Shown: positions 48,955-58,387, counted from the first letter of the stretch. The stretch: DNA of 64,000 nt from Lacinutrix sp. MedPE-SW (GCF_001874145.1 NZ_MPCX01000008.1:81483-145482), one strand, 5' to 3'. Numbers and translations are program-made. Notes: generated from the sequence alone by a model not told the origin.

Positions 48955-49968
48955 ATGAAAAAAATTGGATTCGTTCTTATTGCTATAGTGTTAACTTTTA
49001 GCAGTAATGCACAAGAAAATATAGACGATTTATTAGCAGCTGGTATAGATGATGCTAAGCGATTTTCAACAAATTATATAAAGCCAGCAAACGATGGTGT
49101 TGCTTATGGTATTAATAATGGTTGGTTTAATAATGCAAAAACACCAAAGCGTTTTGGGTTTGAGCTATCTGTAATAGGTAATGCAACATTTATAAATGAT
49201 GAAGACAAACAATTTGTTTTAAACGTTAGTGATTACGAGAATATTCGTTTTCCAGATAATAGTCCAAGTAAAAGTGTTGCAACAGCATTAGGTCATAACG
49301 ATCCGCCGCAAACAGTAATAATAACTTACGATGATCCTATTTTTGGTGATCAAGAACAAGAGTTCGAATTACCTACAGGAATAGGTTCTCAAAACGTAAA
49401 TTTAATACCTACAGTATTTTTACAAGCTAGTTTTTCGCCATTTAAAGGCACGCAAATTAAAGGACGTTTTTTTCCTAAAGTAGAAACAGAAGATGTAAAA
49501 GTAGGATTATATGGCTTAGGGTTGCAACAAGATTTTACAGAATTATTACCAGCAGATAAAGTACTACCAATAACCATCTCTGGTTTAGTAGCCTATACGC
49601 ATTTAGATGGAAGTTACGATTTTACAAGCTCAAGCAGTGTAGCAGGAGAAAACCAAAGAGTAGAGACAGAAACTAACACACTTTTGTTTCAGGCCATAGT
49701 AGGTACACGTTTAAAAATTGTTAATTTCTTTGGCGCTGTAGGTTATATTACTGGAGAAAATGAAACAAGTTTATTAGGAACTTATACAGTTTCAGATGGT
49801 GTTTTCTTTTCAGAAGATATCGTAGATCCTTTCACAATAGAATCAGACACAAAAGGTGTAACTGCAACTTTAGGAGCAAACTTAAAATTAGGATTTTTTG
49901 GTTTAAATGCAGCTTATACAATTGCAGATTTTAATAGTGCATCTTTAGGAATGAATTTCAGCTTTTAA
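48955..49968 (+). CDS. Predicted outer-membrane beta-barrel protein (DUF6588-like)
   Basis: The 337-residue protein has a signal peptide (1-19, ending SNAQ), then AAGIDDAKRFSTNYIKPAND near the mature N-terminus. A series of amphipathic beta strands follows and the end is GMNFSF, with terminal phenylalanine. This suggests a barrel of unknown function; I recall a DUF6588 family of this form in Flavobacteriia but could not check. It follows the gyrB terminator and precedes mdh. Confidence 0.65.
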   Translation: MKKIGFVLIAIVLTFSSNAQENIDDLLAAGIDDAKRFSTNYIKPANDGVAYGINNGWFNNAKTPKRFGFELSVIGNATFINDEDKQFVLNVSDYENIRFPDNSPSKSVATALGHNDPPQTVIITYDDPIFGDQEQEFELPTGIGSQNVNLIPTVFLQASFSPFKGTQIKGRFFPKVETEDVKVGLYGLGLQQDFTELLPADKVLPITISGLVAYTHLDGSYDFTSSSSVAGENQRVETETNTLLFQAIVGTRLKIVNFFGAVGYITGENETSLLGTYTVSDGVFFSEDIVDPFTIESDTKGVTATLGANLKLGFFGLNAAYTIADFNSASLGMNFSF

Positions 49969-50005
49969 AAGTCTAATATTAAGCTAATTTTTGATGCAAA
50001 AGTTG

Positions 50006-50013
50006 TAAATTTG
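50006..50013 (+). promoter_or_regulatory. -7 element of mdh
   Basis: TAAATTTG fits TAnnTTTG, 40 bases before mdh. The -33 match is poor. Confidence 0.55.
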
Positions 50014-50053
50014 AATCTTAAAATTATACACAAACTAAAAATATAAAAAACAA

Positions 50054-50980
50054 ATGAAAGTAACAGTAGTTGGAGCAGGAGCAGTAGGAGCAAGTTGTGC
50101 AGAGTATATTGCAATTAAAGATTTCGCTAGCGAAGTTGTAATTTTAGATATTAAAGAAGGTTTTGCCGAAGGTAAAGCAATGGATTTAATGCAAACTGCT
50201 TCATTAAATAGTTTCGATACAAAAATAACAGGAAGTACTAATGATTATTCTAAAACAGCAGGATCTGATGTTTGTGTAATTACTTCTGGAATTCCTAGAA
50301 AACCAGGTATGACTCGTGAAGAGTTAATAGGTATCAATGCAGGAATTGTAAAATCTGTATCTGCTAGTTTAATCGAGCATTCTCCAAATACAATAATCAT
50401 TGTAGTATCTAACCCAATGGATACAATGACGTATTTAGTACATAAAACAACAAACTTACCAAAAAACAGAATTATTGGAATGGGTGGAGCATTAGACTCA
50501 GCACGTTTCAAATACCGTTTAGCAGAAGCTTTAGGAGCACCTATTAGTGATGTAGACGGAATGGTAATTGGTGGACATAGCGATAAAGGTATGGTGCCTT
50601 TAATTGGTAAAGCAGCAAGAAACAGTGTGAAAGTTTCAGAGTTTCTATCAGAAGAACGTATGGATCAAGTTGTACAAGATACTAAAGTTGGAGGCGCAAC
50701 ACTTACAGGTTTATTAGGTACATCTGCATGGTATGCTCCAGGAGCAGCAGTATCAGCTATGGTGCAAGCAATTGCTTGCGATACTAAAAAAATATTCCCA
50801 TGTTCTGCATTATTAGATGGAGAATTTGGTTTAAACGATTTATCAATTGGAGTACCTTGTGTATTAGGTGCTAACGGAATTGAAGAAATTGTAGAAATAA
50901 GTTTAACAGATGCTGAAAAAGAAAAACTATCAGAATCTGCTGAAGGTGTTAAGAAAACAAACGGTCTTTTAGAGCTTTAA
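50054..50980 (+). CDS. mdh: Malate dehydrogenase (LDH-like type)
   Basis: Mdh oxidises malate to oxaloacetate with NAD, feeding citrate synthase (encoded at 24849). The 308-residue protein has the Rossmann motif VVGAGAVGASCA, the substrate arginines in PRKPGMTREEL, SNPMDTMTYL and the catalytic histidine in IGGHSDKGMVPL. The sequence is of the LDH-like malate dehydrogenase group (type 3). Confidence 0.97.
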   Translation: MKVTVVGAGAVGASCAEYIAIKDFASEVVILDIKEGFAEGKAMDLMQTASLNSFDTKITGSTNDYSKTAGSDVCVITSGIPRKPGMTREELIGINAGIVKSVSASLIEHSPNTIIIVVSNPMDTMTYLVHKTTNLPKNRIIGMGGALDSARFKYRLAEALGAPISDVDGMVIGGHSDKGMVPLIGKAARNSVKVSEFLSEERMDQVVQDTKVGGATLTGLLGTSAWYAPGAAVSAMVQAIACDTKKIFPCSALLDGEFGLNDLSIGVPCVLGANGIEEIVEISLTDAEKEKLSESAEGVKKTNGLLEL

Positions 50981-51078
50981 TAATTAACACATTTTGTTGT
51001 TTAAATACTTGTGGCAAGGTAATTGCCTATTTGTATAGAGTAACAAAAAAATATACTATAATCAATAAAATTTAAACA

Positions 51079-51729
51079 ATGAAAAAATTAGTACTTATTT
51101 TATTAGTAGCCATTAGCTTTAACGCTTTTGCACAAGAAAAATTAGCTGAAGGTGTTTTAGTTAGTAAAATGACAATGTCAAGTGACAATGAGCAAATGAA
51201 TGCTCAATTAGCTATGGTAGGAGACTTAGAATCTACAACATATTTTAAAGGCCTTAAATCTCGTAATGAAACTAACAACCCAATGACTGGTGAAGTTATT
51301 ACAATTGCAGATAATGAAGCTAAAGAGCTTATGATTTTAATGAATAATCCTATGGCCGGAAAAATGTATTCAAAATCTGAAATTAAAGATTCTGAAGAAG
51401 ATTTAGAAGGTGTTATTGTAAAAAAAGGTACAGAGACAAAAACAATATTAGGTTACGATTGTGATCAATACGTTGTAACAATGACTCAAGGTGGGCAAAG
51501 TATGGATATGGAAATATTTGCAACTAAAGCAATAAATGCTTACTCTCAACAAACAGCAGGTTTTTCTCAAAAAGTTGAAGGGTTTCCATTGTACTTTAAA
51601 ATGACAATGGATCAAGGAGGATCAAAAATGACTATCCTTAACGAAGTTACAGATATCAAAAAAGAATCTGTTTCGGCTGATAAATTTGATATGACGCCTC
51701 CAGAAGGTTACGAAGAAAGAAAGCAGTAA
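51079..51729 (+). CDS. Exported protein with DUF4412-like domain
   Basis: The 216-residue protein has a signal peptide (1-19, ending AFAQ). The mature part has LVSKMTMSSDNEQMNAQLAM, MNNPMAGKMYSKSE and LGYDCDQYVVTM, which resemble DUF4412 periplasmic proteins of unknown role. A short palindrome GGCAA/TTGCC (51013-51027) lies 52 bases upstream. A strong terminator follows. Confidence 0.7.
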   Translation: MKKLVLILLVAISFNAFAQEKLAEGVLVSKMTMSSDNEQMNAQLAMVGDLESTTYFKGLKSRNETNNPMTGEVITIADNEAKELMILMNNPMAGKMYSKSEIKDSEEDLEGVIVKKGTETKTILGYDCDQYVVTMTQGGQSMDMEIFATKAINAYSQQTAGFSQKVEGFPLYFKMTMDQGGSKMTILNEVTDIKKESVSADKFDMTPPEGYEERKQ

Positions 51730-51744
51730 TAAATAATATTACTA

Positions 51745-51779
51745 AAAAAGAGCAACAGAAATGTTGCTCTTTTTTTTTG
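51745..51779 (+). terminator. Intrinsic terminator
   Basis: A 13-base stem (51745-51757 with 51762-51774) with a GAAA tetraloop and long T tract. Confidence 0.95.
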
Positions 51780-51855
51780 TTTAAAACAATTATATAGTAA
51801 GACTTTAAAGTATTTTTTTATTAAGAGTTTTTAGTACAAAACACCATTATTTTTC

Positions 51856-51863
51856 TATATTTG
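51856..51863 (+). promoter_or_regulatory. -7 element abutting the start of the 51868 gene
   Basis: TATATTTG matches TAnnTTTG and ends four bases before the ATG at 51868, predicting a leaderless mRNA like that of queE. Confidence 0.6.
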
Positions 51864-51867
51864 GCGC

Positions 51868-52461
51868 ATGAAGATAAAATGGTACATAAGTGCTTTAATA
51901 ATTGTTTTTGCGGTATTAGGGATGTCGCAAGAGCAAAGCGTTGTACCAAATCAAGAAGTCTTACTTCAGTTCTCTAACAATAAAATAGATGTAAGTGAAA
52001 AGCAAGAGGCGCTTTTAACTGTAAAACAACAGTTAAAAAGTGTTGGTGCTAAACATATTCAAGTTCGAGAATTAAAAAACGGAACTTTAAAAATCACTTA
52101 CCTTAGTATTACAAACACAGCAAATGTAGAAGCAGCGCTATCAAACACTATAGATGTAGAAAGTACTAAAGATGGAGAAACACCATTAAATCAAGATAAA
52201 AAAACGTACAATCTTGATGTTTATGAAATTTTAAAAGCAAACGATTCTACTTCAGGCATTGGTGATAAATTTGTATTCGAGTTAAAACAAGAATATGTTA
52301 GGTTCTACAATCCTAATGTTGTTTTATATTGTGTAAATATTGTAAACAACGAAACAACTAATTTAGTTAAAGTTGCGTATAAAATTAATAAATCTGTTGC
52401 CAGTGCAATAGATAATTACTCATACAAAATACCTGAGGTTCGTGCTGGACCAATCTGCTAA
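51868..52461 (+). CDS. Exported protein of unknown function
   Basis: A 197-residue protein with an N-terminal signal (about 1-20, ending GMSQ). The sequence contains VVPNQEVLLQFSNNKIDVSE and LKSVGAKHIQVRELKNGTLK, suggesting a short alpha/beta domain that repeats an odd 'cell-envelope' pattern, but no family is recognised. Its start abuts a promoter element. It lies 150 bases before secDF on the same strand. Confidence 0.6.
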   Translation: MKIKWYISALIIVFAVLGMSQEQSVVPNQEVLLQFSNNKIDVSEKQEALLTVKQQLKSVGAKHIQVRELKNGTLKITYLSITNTANVEAALSNTIDVESTKDGETPLNQDKKTYNLDVYEILKANDSTSGIGDKFVFELKQEYVRFYNPNVVLYCVNIVNNETTNLVKVAYKINKSVASAIDNYSYKIPEVRAGPIC

Positions 52462-52611
52462 CAGGTTATTTTAATTTAAAAAGCGCTTATTTTTTAAACC
52501 AAAAATGAGCAAAATTCATTTCAACATTTAATAAAACAAAGGTCAAAATAAAATAGCAATGCATAATTTGCAAGCTAAAAACGTTTATTTTGACTACAAA
52601 TTAACACAATC

Positions 52612-55600
52612 ATGCAAAACAAAGGATTAGTAATATTATTTGCTATTTTATTCGGTTTGGTAAGTATCTATCAATTGTCTTTCTCATTTGGAAACAATAT
52701 TATAGAGTCTGATGCCGAACAATTCGCAGCATCAAAAATAGATGCTTCCGTAGAAGATTTTAAAAACAAAAGAAAAGCCTTAGAAGTAAGCTATTTAGAT
52801 TCATTAGCATCTTCAAAAGAAAGTGTATTCATGGGAAGCACTTATGCAGAGGTTAAAGAAAACTCAATGAAGTTAGGTCTTGACCTTAAAGGTGGTTTAG
52901 AGGCTATCTTACAAGTATCTGTAAAAGATATCTTAAAAGGATTAGCTAATAACAGTAAAGATCCTGTATTTAATAAAGCTTTAGAAGATGCAGACGAGCT
53001 TCAAAAAAATTCTCAAAACGATTATATTGAAGATTTTTATACATCATTTGATGCTATAAAAGGAGATAAAAAATTATCATCTCCAGACATTTTTGCAACA
53101 CGTTCTTTAGAAGATGAAATAAGAATGGACTCTTCAGAAGAAGACGTAAAAAGAGTAATTACAAGAAAAATTGATGAGTCAATAAACTCTGCATTACAAG
53201 TATTACGTACACGTATTGACCAATTTGGTGTAGCATCTCCAAACATTCAACGTTTAGGAACTTCTGGTAGAATTTTAGTAGAATTACCAGGTGTTAAAGA
53301 TGTAGAGCGTGCAAAAGCATTAATAACAGGAACAGCACAATTAGAGTTTTGGTTTGCTATGAAAGCAGATGGTTTATATCAATATATGAGTGATGTAAAC
53401 GCTTTCTTAAAAAACGAACAAGAAGCAGCAAGTACAGCTACAGACTCTACAGCAGTAGCAGCAGACGAAGCAGAAGAAGCCGATGATTTAATTGGAGATT
53501 TAACTGGTGAAACAGATGAAACTACAACGGTAGTTAACCCATTTTTAGATTTAGTTAAAGGTCCTGGATACCAAGGAGGTCCAATACTTGGAATGTTTAA
53601 TATTACAGACAAACAAAAAGTATTAGATATCTTAAATCGTCCTGAGATAAAATCACTTTTACCTGCAAATGCTAAAGAAGCTAAATTTGTATTTGGTAAG
53701 CCAGAAAAAGACAGTGAATTAGTAGCATTATATGCGTTACAAGGTAATAGAGATAATGTACCACCATTAAGCGGTAGTATAGATGATGCAAGACAAGATT
53801 ATAACTTAGCGAACCAAGTAGTTGTTTCTATGCAAATGGATGCAAAGGGATCAAGAATTTGGGAAGAAATGACAACTAAGGCTTATAAAGAAAGAAGCCA
53901 AATTGCTATTGTACTTGATAACTTAGTATATTCTGCACCAGGTATTAATAATGGACCAATTGCAGGAGGAAGTTCTCAAATTTCAGGAGACTTTACAGTA
54001 AACGAAGCAATAGATTTAGCAAACGTTTTACGTGCTGGTAAATTACCAGCTAAGGCAACAATTATTCAAAGTGATGAGGTAGGACCAACATTAGGTCAAG
54101 AAGCGATAGATAGTGGTACAATGTCTTTTGGTATTGCTTTAGCATTAGTTTTAATATGGATGTTCTTTTACTACGGTAAAGCAGGTTTATTTGCAGACAT
54201 TGCAATGTTATTAAACATCTTATTAATTTTTGGAGTATTATCTGGAATTGGTGCTGTATTAACATTACCTGGTATCGCTGGTATTGTATTAACAATTGGT
54301 ATGTCGGTAGATGCAAACGTACTTATTTTCGAGCGTATTAGAGAAGAGTTAGCAAAAGGTAAAGACCAAAAATCTGCAATAAAAGATGGATTTAGTAATG
54401 CATTATCTTCAATTTTAGATGCAAACATTACAACAGGATTAACAGCACTAATATTATTTATATTTGGTACAGGACCAATTAAAGGTTTTGCAACTACATT
54501 ATTAATAGGTATAGGTACATCATTATTTACAGCAATCTTTATTACAAGGTTATTAGTAGACTGGTATGCAAACAAAGGAGGTAAGTTAGATTTCTCAACA
54601 GGAATTACTAAAAACTTATTTAGAAACATTAATATAGCCTTCTTAAAGAAACGTAAAACAGCCTACATTATCTCTGCAGTATTAATTGTAGGAAGTTTAG
54701 CATCATTATTTACAAATGGTTTAGACGAAGGTGTAGATTTTGTTGGAGGTAGAACGTACCAAGTACGTTTTGACCAGCCAGTAAGCGCATCAGAAATTAC
54801 AGCAACATTATCAGACGCAGCAGTATTTGGTAGTGCAGATGCTAAAACATTTGGTGAAGACAACCAGTTAAAAATTACAACAAAGCATAGAATTGATGAA
54901 GCAACAGAAGAAGCAGACGAAGAAATGCGTCAAACTTTATTTAATGCTTTACAACCACACTTAAACGGTATGGATTATGCAACATTTATTAGTAATGCCG
55001 AAGGTAAAACAGCAGGACTAATGAAAAAGTATAAAGTAAGTCCAACAATTGCAGACGATATTAAAAAGGCATCTTTCTGGGCCGTTTTAGGATCTTTAAT
55101 TGTAGTATTCCTATACATTTTATTCCGTTTTAAAAGATGGCAATTCTCACTTGGTGCAGTAGCAGCAGTATTCCACGATGTATTAATCGTATTAGGAGTA
55201 TTCTCACTAACATACAAGTTTATGCCATTCTCAATGGAAATAGATCAAGCATTTATAGCAGCCATACTTACAGTAATTGGTTACTCATTAAATGATACCG
55301 TAGTTGTATTCGATAGAATTCGTGAATTCTTTAACGAGCACACAGACTGGGATTTCGATAGAGTAATAGACAAATCTTTAAGCTCTACATTAAGTAGAAC
55401 ATTAAACACCTCTTTAACTACATTAGTAGTATTATTAGCCATCTTTATTTTTGGTGGAGAATCTATTAGAGGTTTCATGTTTGCATTAATAGTAGGTGTA
55501 ATAGTAGGTACATATTCATCTTTATTTATCGCAACACCAATCATGTACGATAGTGTTAAAAAAGGAGATGCAACAGATGCTTTAAAAAACAAAGTACAAG

Positions 55601-55629
55601 AAGAAGAATTAGACCAAGCAAAAGCTTAA
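52612..55629 (+). CDS. secDF: Fused protein translocase subunit SecDF
   Basis: SecDF uses the proton gradient to pull proteins out of the SecYEG channel. The 1005-residue protein joins SecD (about 1-650, with LGLDLKGGLEAILQV and VLRTRIDQFGVASPNIQRLG) and SecF (about 665-1005, with EGVDFVGGRTYQV and IGYSLNDTVVVFDRIRE). Each half has six membrane segments. An acidic, alanine/threonine-rich insert lies near 275-305. The fusion is usual in Bacteroidota. Confidence 0.98.
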   Translation: MQNKGLVILFAILFGLVSIYQLSFSFGNNIIESDAEQFAASKIDASVEDFKNKRKALEVSYLDSLASSKESVFMGSTYAEVKENSMKLGLDLKGGLEAILQVSVKDILKGLANNSKDPVFNKALEDADELQKNSQNDYIEDFYTSFDAIKGDKKLSSPDIFATRSLEDEIRMDSSEEDVKRVITRKIDESINSALQVLRTRIDQFGVASPNIQRLGTSGRILVELPGVKDVERAKALITGTAQLEFWFAMKADGLYQYMSDVNAFLKNEQEAASTATDSTAVAADEAEEADDLIGDLTGETDETTTVVNPFLDLVKGPGYQGGPILGMFNITDKQKVLDILNRPEIKSLLPANAKEAKFVFGKPEKDSELVALYALQGNRDNVPPLSGSIDDARQDYNLANQVVVSMQMDAKGSRIWEEMTTKAYKERSQIAIVLDNLVYSAPGINNGPIAGGSSQISGDFTVNEAIDLANVLRAGKLPAKATIIQSDEVGPTLGQEAIDSGTMSFGIALALVLIWMFFYYGKAGLFADIAMLLNILLIFGVLSGIGAVLTLPGIAGIVLTIGMSVDANVLIFERIREELAKGKDQKSAIKDGFSNALSSILDANITTGLTALILFIFGTGPIKGFATTLLIGIGTSLFTAIFITRLLVDWYANKGGKLDFSTGITKNLFRNINIAFLKKRKTAYIISAVLIVGSLASLFTNGLDEGVDFVGGRTYQVRFDQPVSASEITATLSDAAVFGSADAKTFGEDNQLKITTKHRIDEATEEADEEMRQTLFNALQPHLNGMDYATFISNAEGKTAGLMKKYKVSPTIADDIKKASFWAVLGSLIVVFLYILFRFKRWQFSLGAVAAVFHDVLIVLGVFSLTYKFMPFSMEIDQAFIAAILTVIGYSLNDTVVVFDRIREFFNEHTDWDFDRVIDKSLSSTLSRTLNTSLTTLVVLLAIFIFGGESIRGFMFALIVGVIVGTYSSLFIATPIMYDSVKKGDATDALKNKVQEEELDQAKA

Positions 55630-55647
55630 TCTAAAACCTTAAACAAT

Positions 55648-55686
55648 AAAAAAGCCTTTTAGTTTTAAACTAAAAGGCTTTTTTTA
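55648..55686. terminator. Terminator after secDF, symmetric
   Basis: AAGCCTTTTAGTTT (55652-55665) pairs with AAACTAAAAGGCTT (55667-55680), flanked by A and T runs, so it may serve secDF and the convergent hydrolase gene. Confidence 0.9.
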
Positions 55687-55707
55687 TACATTAAAAATAA
55701 TGGTTTG

Positions 55708-55796
55708 GGCGTTACCAAGCCAGCAAGCATGTCTTGGTCAGGCTCTCGCAAGTCGCTATTAAAAATGAGCTCCAACAATTGCTCCATCCTTAACGC
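55708..55796 (-). repeat. Intergenic repeat element, copy 1
   Basis: A 37-base block (55708-55744) is the exact reverse complement of 58229-58265. A 14-base block (55783-55796) is the reverse complement of 58162-58175. The middle differs between copies. The element is bounded by GCGTTA (55709-55714) and TAACGC (55791-55796) as terminal inverted repeats. It lies between secDF and the hydrolase gene. Confidence 0.8.
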
Positions 55797-55804
55797 GGGC
55801 TAGC

Positions 55805-56656
55805 CTAAGTGTTTCTCTCAATCCAACGGTTTGTATTAACCCAAAGTGAATTAGCAAAACGTGTTCTAAAAAAACCAAAATGGCCAACATCTTCAATATT
55901 TAAATCACTAGGTATAATATGCTGCCTATCTACTTTAGCATATTTAAAAACATGAGCTAACCAATCTACCGTTTTTCTAGGAGCAAAACCATCATTAGGA
56001 AAACTTAAAACTAATAACGGGCATTTAATGCTACTTACATATAAGGCTTTTGTTGTGGCAACATCTAAAAAATAACTCTTTTTAATTCCCCAACTGCGCC
56101 ATTGGTATACAACCTGTTTAGGTAAGTTTTCAAAAAGCAATAACTTTTTAGCAGGAAAGTAACCAAATAAAGGCGTAGTGGCAGGAATAACCAAATACCA
56201 GTATAAAAACATTTTTAGTTTGCCTAAGCCACTAAATAATTTCCAATAGCCAGATTGCGACCCAACAGTAATAATATTAGAAACAAGCGAAATATGTTTG
56301 TTAAACGCTATAAGTTGTCCGCCAATACTATGTGTAATTAAAGTAATAGAGTGTAAAGTGTTTTGCGATTTAGCAAATTTTAAAACATCGGCTTGGTTAT
56401 TAGCCCAATCGTATAAATCGCAAGTGTTATTTTTTAAGCTTGTTTTTTTAGATAAGCCAATACCAGAATAATCAAAAGTATAAACAGTAAAGCCTAATGA
56501 GCAAAAATGCTCGGCAAATTTAAAATAGAACGATTGTAAAACACCGGTTGCAGATGAGATTACAATGCTTTTGTTATTGCTAGATACAGGAACAAATTGA
56601 GTTATAGAAACAGAATGGTTTTTACTCGACTCTATTTCTACAACAAACTGTTTCAA
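55805..56656 (-). CDS. Alpha/beta hydrolase
   Basis: The 283-residue protein has the hydrolase pattern: VYTFDYSGIGLSKK, the nucleophile elbow THSIGGQL (serine near 112) and a histidine in EDVGHFGFF near the C-terminus. LSFPNDGFAP supplies a probable acid. Substrate unknown. It starts one base after the DUF192 gene stop and is the third gene of the lgt operon. A repeat element lies right after its stop. Confidence 0.82.
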   Translation of the reverse strand: MKQFVVEIESSKNHSVSITQFVPVSSNNKSIVISSATGVLQSFYFKFAEHFCSLGFTVYTFDYSGIGLSKKTSLKNNTCDLYDWANNQADVLKFAKSQNTLHSITLITHSIGGQLIAFNKHISLVSNIITVGSQSGYWKLFSGLGKLKMFLYWYLVIPATTPLFGYFPAKKLLLFENLPKQVVYQWRSWGIKKSYFLDVATTKALYVSSIKCPLLVLSFPNDGFAPRKTVDWLAHVFKYAKVDRQHIIPSDLNIEDVGHFGFFRTRFANSLWVNTNRWIERNT

Positions 56657-56657
56657 T

Positions 56658-57155
56658 TTATCGTACTAATTTATATTCAAAATAATCCATTGTATCACCA
56701 ACCTCTAAAAACCATTTTTCGCAAAGTCCTGCATTTACCTCTAAAACAAATTGAGCTAATGCATTAGATGGTAGAGAACGCTCGTCTAAAGGTTGTGCGT
56801 TTTCTTGAAAACTAACGACTTTTTTATTATGGTCTAAGAAAATTAAATCTAAAGGAAAGCGTGTGTTTTTCATGTAAAAATTACGCTCTCTTATTTCATT
56901 AAAAACAAACAGCATGCCTTGGTTTTCTTTCATGCTATCTCTATACATTAACCCTGTTTGTATTTCAAAATCTGTTTTAGCAATTTCAATATCTAATTTT
57001 GCTATAATTGTATCGCTATCACTTTTGTAAAGTGTTAATTCTCCTTCTTTAGAGAAAGTAACTTTGGCTTGTTTAACTGTTTTGGGTTCACTTTTACAAG
57101 CTACAATTGTAGATAGAGCAAAACAGCTTAAAAGTAATATTTTAAAAATTCTCAT
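56658..57155 (-). CDS. DUF192 lipoprotein
   Basis: The 165-residue protein has a lipoprotein signal (cysteine 20 in TIVACKSE). The rest is the DUF192 fold with GLMYRDSMKENQGMLFVF, FYMKNTRFPLDLIFLD and FVLEVNAG. The function of DUF192 is unknown. It is separated from lgt by two bases; lgt is the enzyme that would lipidate it, though co-location need not mean a functional tie. Confidence 0.88.
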   Translation of the reverse strand: MRIFKILLLSCFALSTIVACKSEPKTVKQAKVTFSKEGELTLYKSDSDTIIAKLDIEIAKTDFEIQTGLMYRDSMKENQGMLFVFNEIRERNFYMKNTRFPLDLIFLDHNKKVVSFQENAQPLDERSLPSNALAQFVLEVNAGLCEKWFLEVGDTMDYFEYKLVR

Positions 57156-57157
57156 TA

Positions 57158-58081
57158 TTAGTTAGTTTGTTTTTGTTTGTAAAAAAATACAAAGTAAAGC
57201 CCTATTAAAATAAACGGAATACTTAATAATTGTCCTGTATTTAGTAACCAATCTGCACGCTCTGGATTTTGTGCTTCTTTTACAAATTCTACAAAGAAAC
57301 GTACAGTCCATAATAAGATTAAAAATAACCCAAATAGGAAACCTGGTTGATTGCCTTTATTTGTTTTTAAATAAAAGTATAAAAGTATTAGAAAAACAAA
57401 TATGTAAGCAAATGCTTCATATAATTGTGCTGCATGCCTATAAGGTACGGCTTCTAATAGGTTTTGAAATTGCGGGTTGTTTGTTACAGCTTGGTAAGCC
57501 TTTTTGTAATCTTGAATTCCAGTAAGTTTGACAATTTCTTCTTTTCTGTAGTATTCTTGTATAAACCTTACGCCTAATGGAGAGTCTGTTATTTTTCCTA
57601 TAATTTCTGAGTTTATAAAGTTTCCTATTCTTATAAATACAGCACCAGATGCTACGGTTATTACAATACGGTCTAAAATCCACATTATAGATTTGTACTT
57701 ATATTTTTTACGGTATAAATACATGGCAACTATAATTCCTATTGCGGCACCATGACTTGCTAAACCAGAGAATCCTGAAAATTCAAACACTGGATTAAAA
57801 CGAAATGGTAGAAATACACTAAAAAAGTCTTGAGAGAATAGTTCTGGTTGATAAAAAATTACGTGACCTAATCGTGCACCAAGCATGGTTGCTAAAACGG
57901 TGTAAATAAATAGTGGGTCTAAGTATTCTATGTTTACTTTTTCTCGTAAAAAAATACGTTTCATTATATTCCAGCCTAAAACAAATGCGATGACCCACAT
58001 TAGGCTGTAAAAGTGAATTTTAAAATTTCCAACAATATCAATTCCTGTTAATGGATTCCAGTTGAATTCTAATAAGTACAT
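57158..58081 (-). CDS. lgt: Prolipoprotein diacylglyceryl transferase
   Basis: Lgt adds the diacylglyceryl group to the lipobox cysteine of lipoproteins in the inner membrane. The protein has about seven membrane segments, the ARLGHVIFYQPE region, the active-site-like SGLASHGAAIG and the RIGNFINSEIIG signature. The frame starts at 58120, but a TATATTTA -7-like element (minus strand, 58102-58109) lies between the first ATG and MYLLEFNWNP at 58081, so the second ATG is preferred (307 residues). Several lipoproteins of this window are its clients. Confidence 0.9.
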   Translation of the reverse strand: MYLLEFNWNPLTGIDIVGNFKIHFYSLMWVIAFVLGWNIMKRIFLREKVNIEYLDPLFIYTVLATMLGARLGHVIFYQPELFSQDFFSVFLPFRFNPVFEFSGFSGLASHGAAIGIIVAMYLYRKKYKYKSIMWILDRIVITVASGAVFIRIGNFINSEIIGKITDSPLGVRFIQEYYRKEEIVKLTGIQDYKKAYQAVTNNPQFQNLLEAVPYRHAAQLYEAFAYIFVFLILLYFYLKTNKGNQPGFLFGLFLILLWTVRFFVEFVKEAQNPERADWLLNTGQLLSIPFILIGLYFVFFYKQKQTN

Positions 58082-58161
58082 AGGTTGTTTTTTAATAAGC
58101 GTAAATATAGTATTAACCATTGGAGATTACAATGTTTATTTAAAAACTAATCTTTGGTAGT

Positions 58162-58265
58162 GCGTTAAGGATGGAAACGGCATCCTTTTTTTTGCTGCCG
58201 TATATGGCAAAAAAAAGATATAGTGTACAGCCTGACCAAGACATGCTTGCTGGCTTGGTAACGCC
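58162..58265 (+). repeat. Intergenic repeat element, copy 2
   Basis: It carries the same ends as copy 1 (58162-58175 and 58229-58265) and is bounded by GCGTTA (58162-58167) and TAACGC (58259-58264). The middle contains TTTTTTTTGC (58186-58195) pairing with GCAAAAAAAA (58207-58216) and GGATG/CATCC (58169-58173, 58181-58185). ACCAAG/CTTGGT (58235-58240, 58254-58259) forms a stem in the shared block. It lies between yidD and lgt. Confidence 0.8.
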
Positions 58266-58270
58266 ATTAA

Positions 58271-58312
58271 TTTTATGGTATGGGATCGTAACCTTTGTCT
58301 CCTCAAGGCGAC
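58271..58312 (-). pseudogene. Duplicated 3' tail of yidD
   Basis: About 40 bases here closely match the 3' end of yidD at 58385-58428, differing at about five positions. The shared part includes a 14-base identical run GGATCGTAACCTTT. It is not in a longer yidD-like frame, so it is a relic of a local duplication or rearrangement next to the repeat. Confidence 0.6.
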
Positions 58313-58322
58313 AGAGCGAAAA

Positions 58323-58343
58323 AAAATGTACAGTGTACATTTT
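58323..58343. repeat. 21-base palindrome
   Basis: AAAATGTACA (58323-58332) and TGTACATTTT (58334-58343) are perfectly inverted around one G. It lies in the gap between the yidD tail copies and could be an operator or part of a repeat element. Confidence 0.6.
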
Positions 58344-58387
58344 AAGCGATTGGGCGAGCTGGCGCGTTGGAGAGTTGTCATTCTTTT

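Noticed and set aside
58162..58265. Repeat element as an integron attC site
   Set aside because: The terminal GTT/AAC orientation is the reverse of attC, the core heptamers do not fit, and no integrase or cassette array is present.
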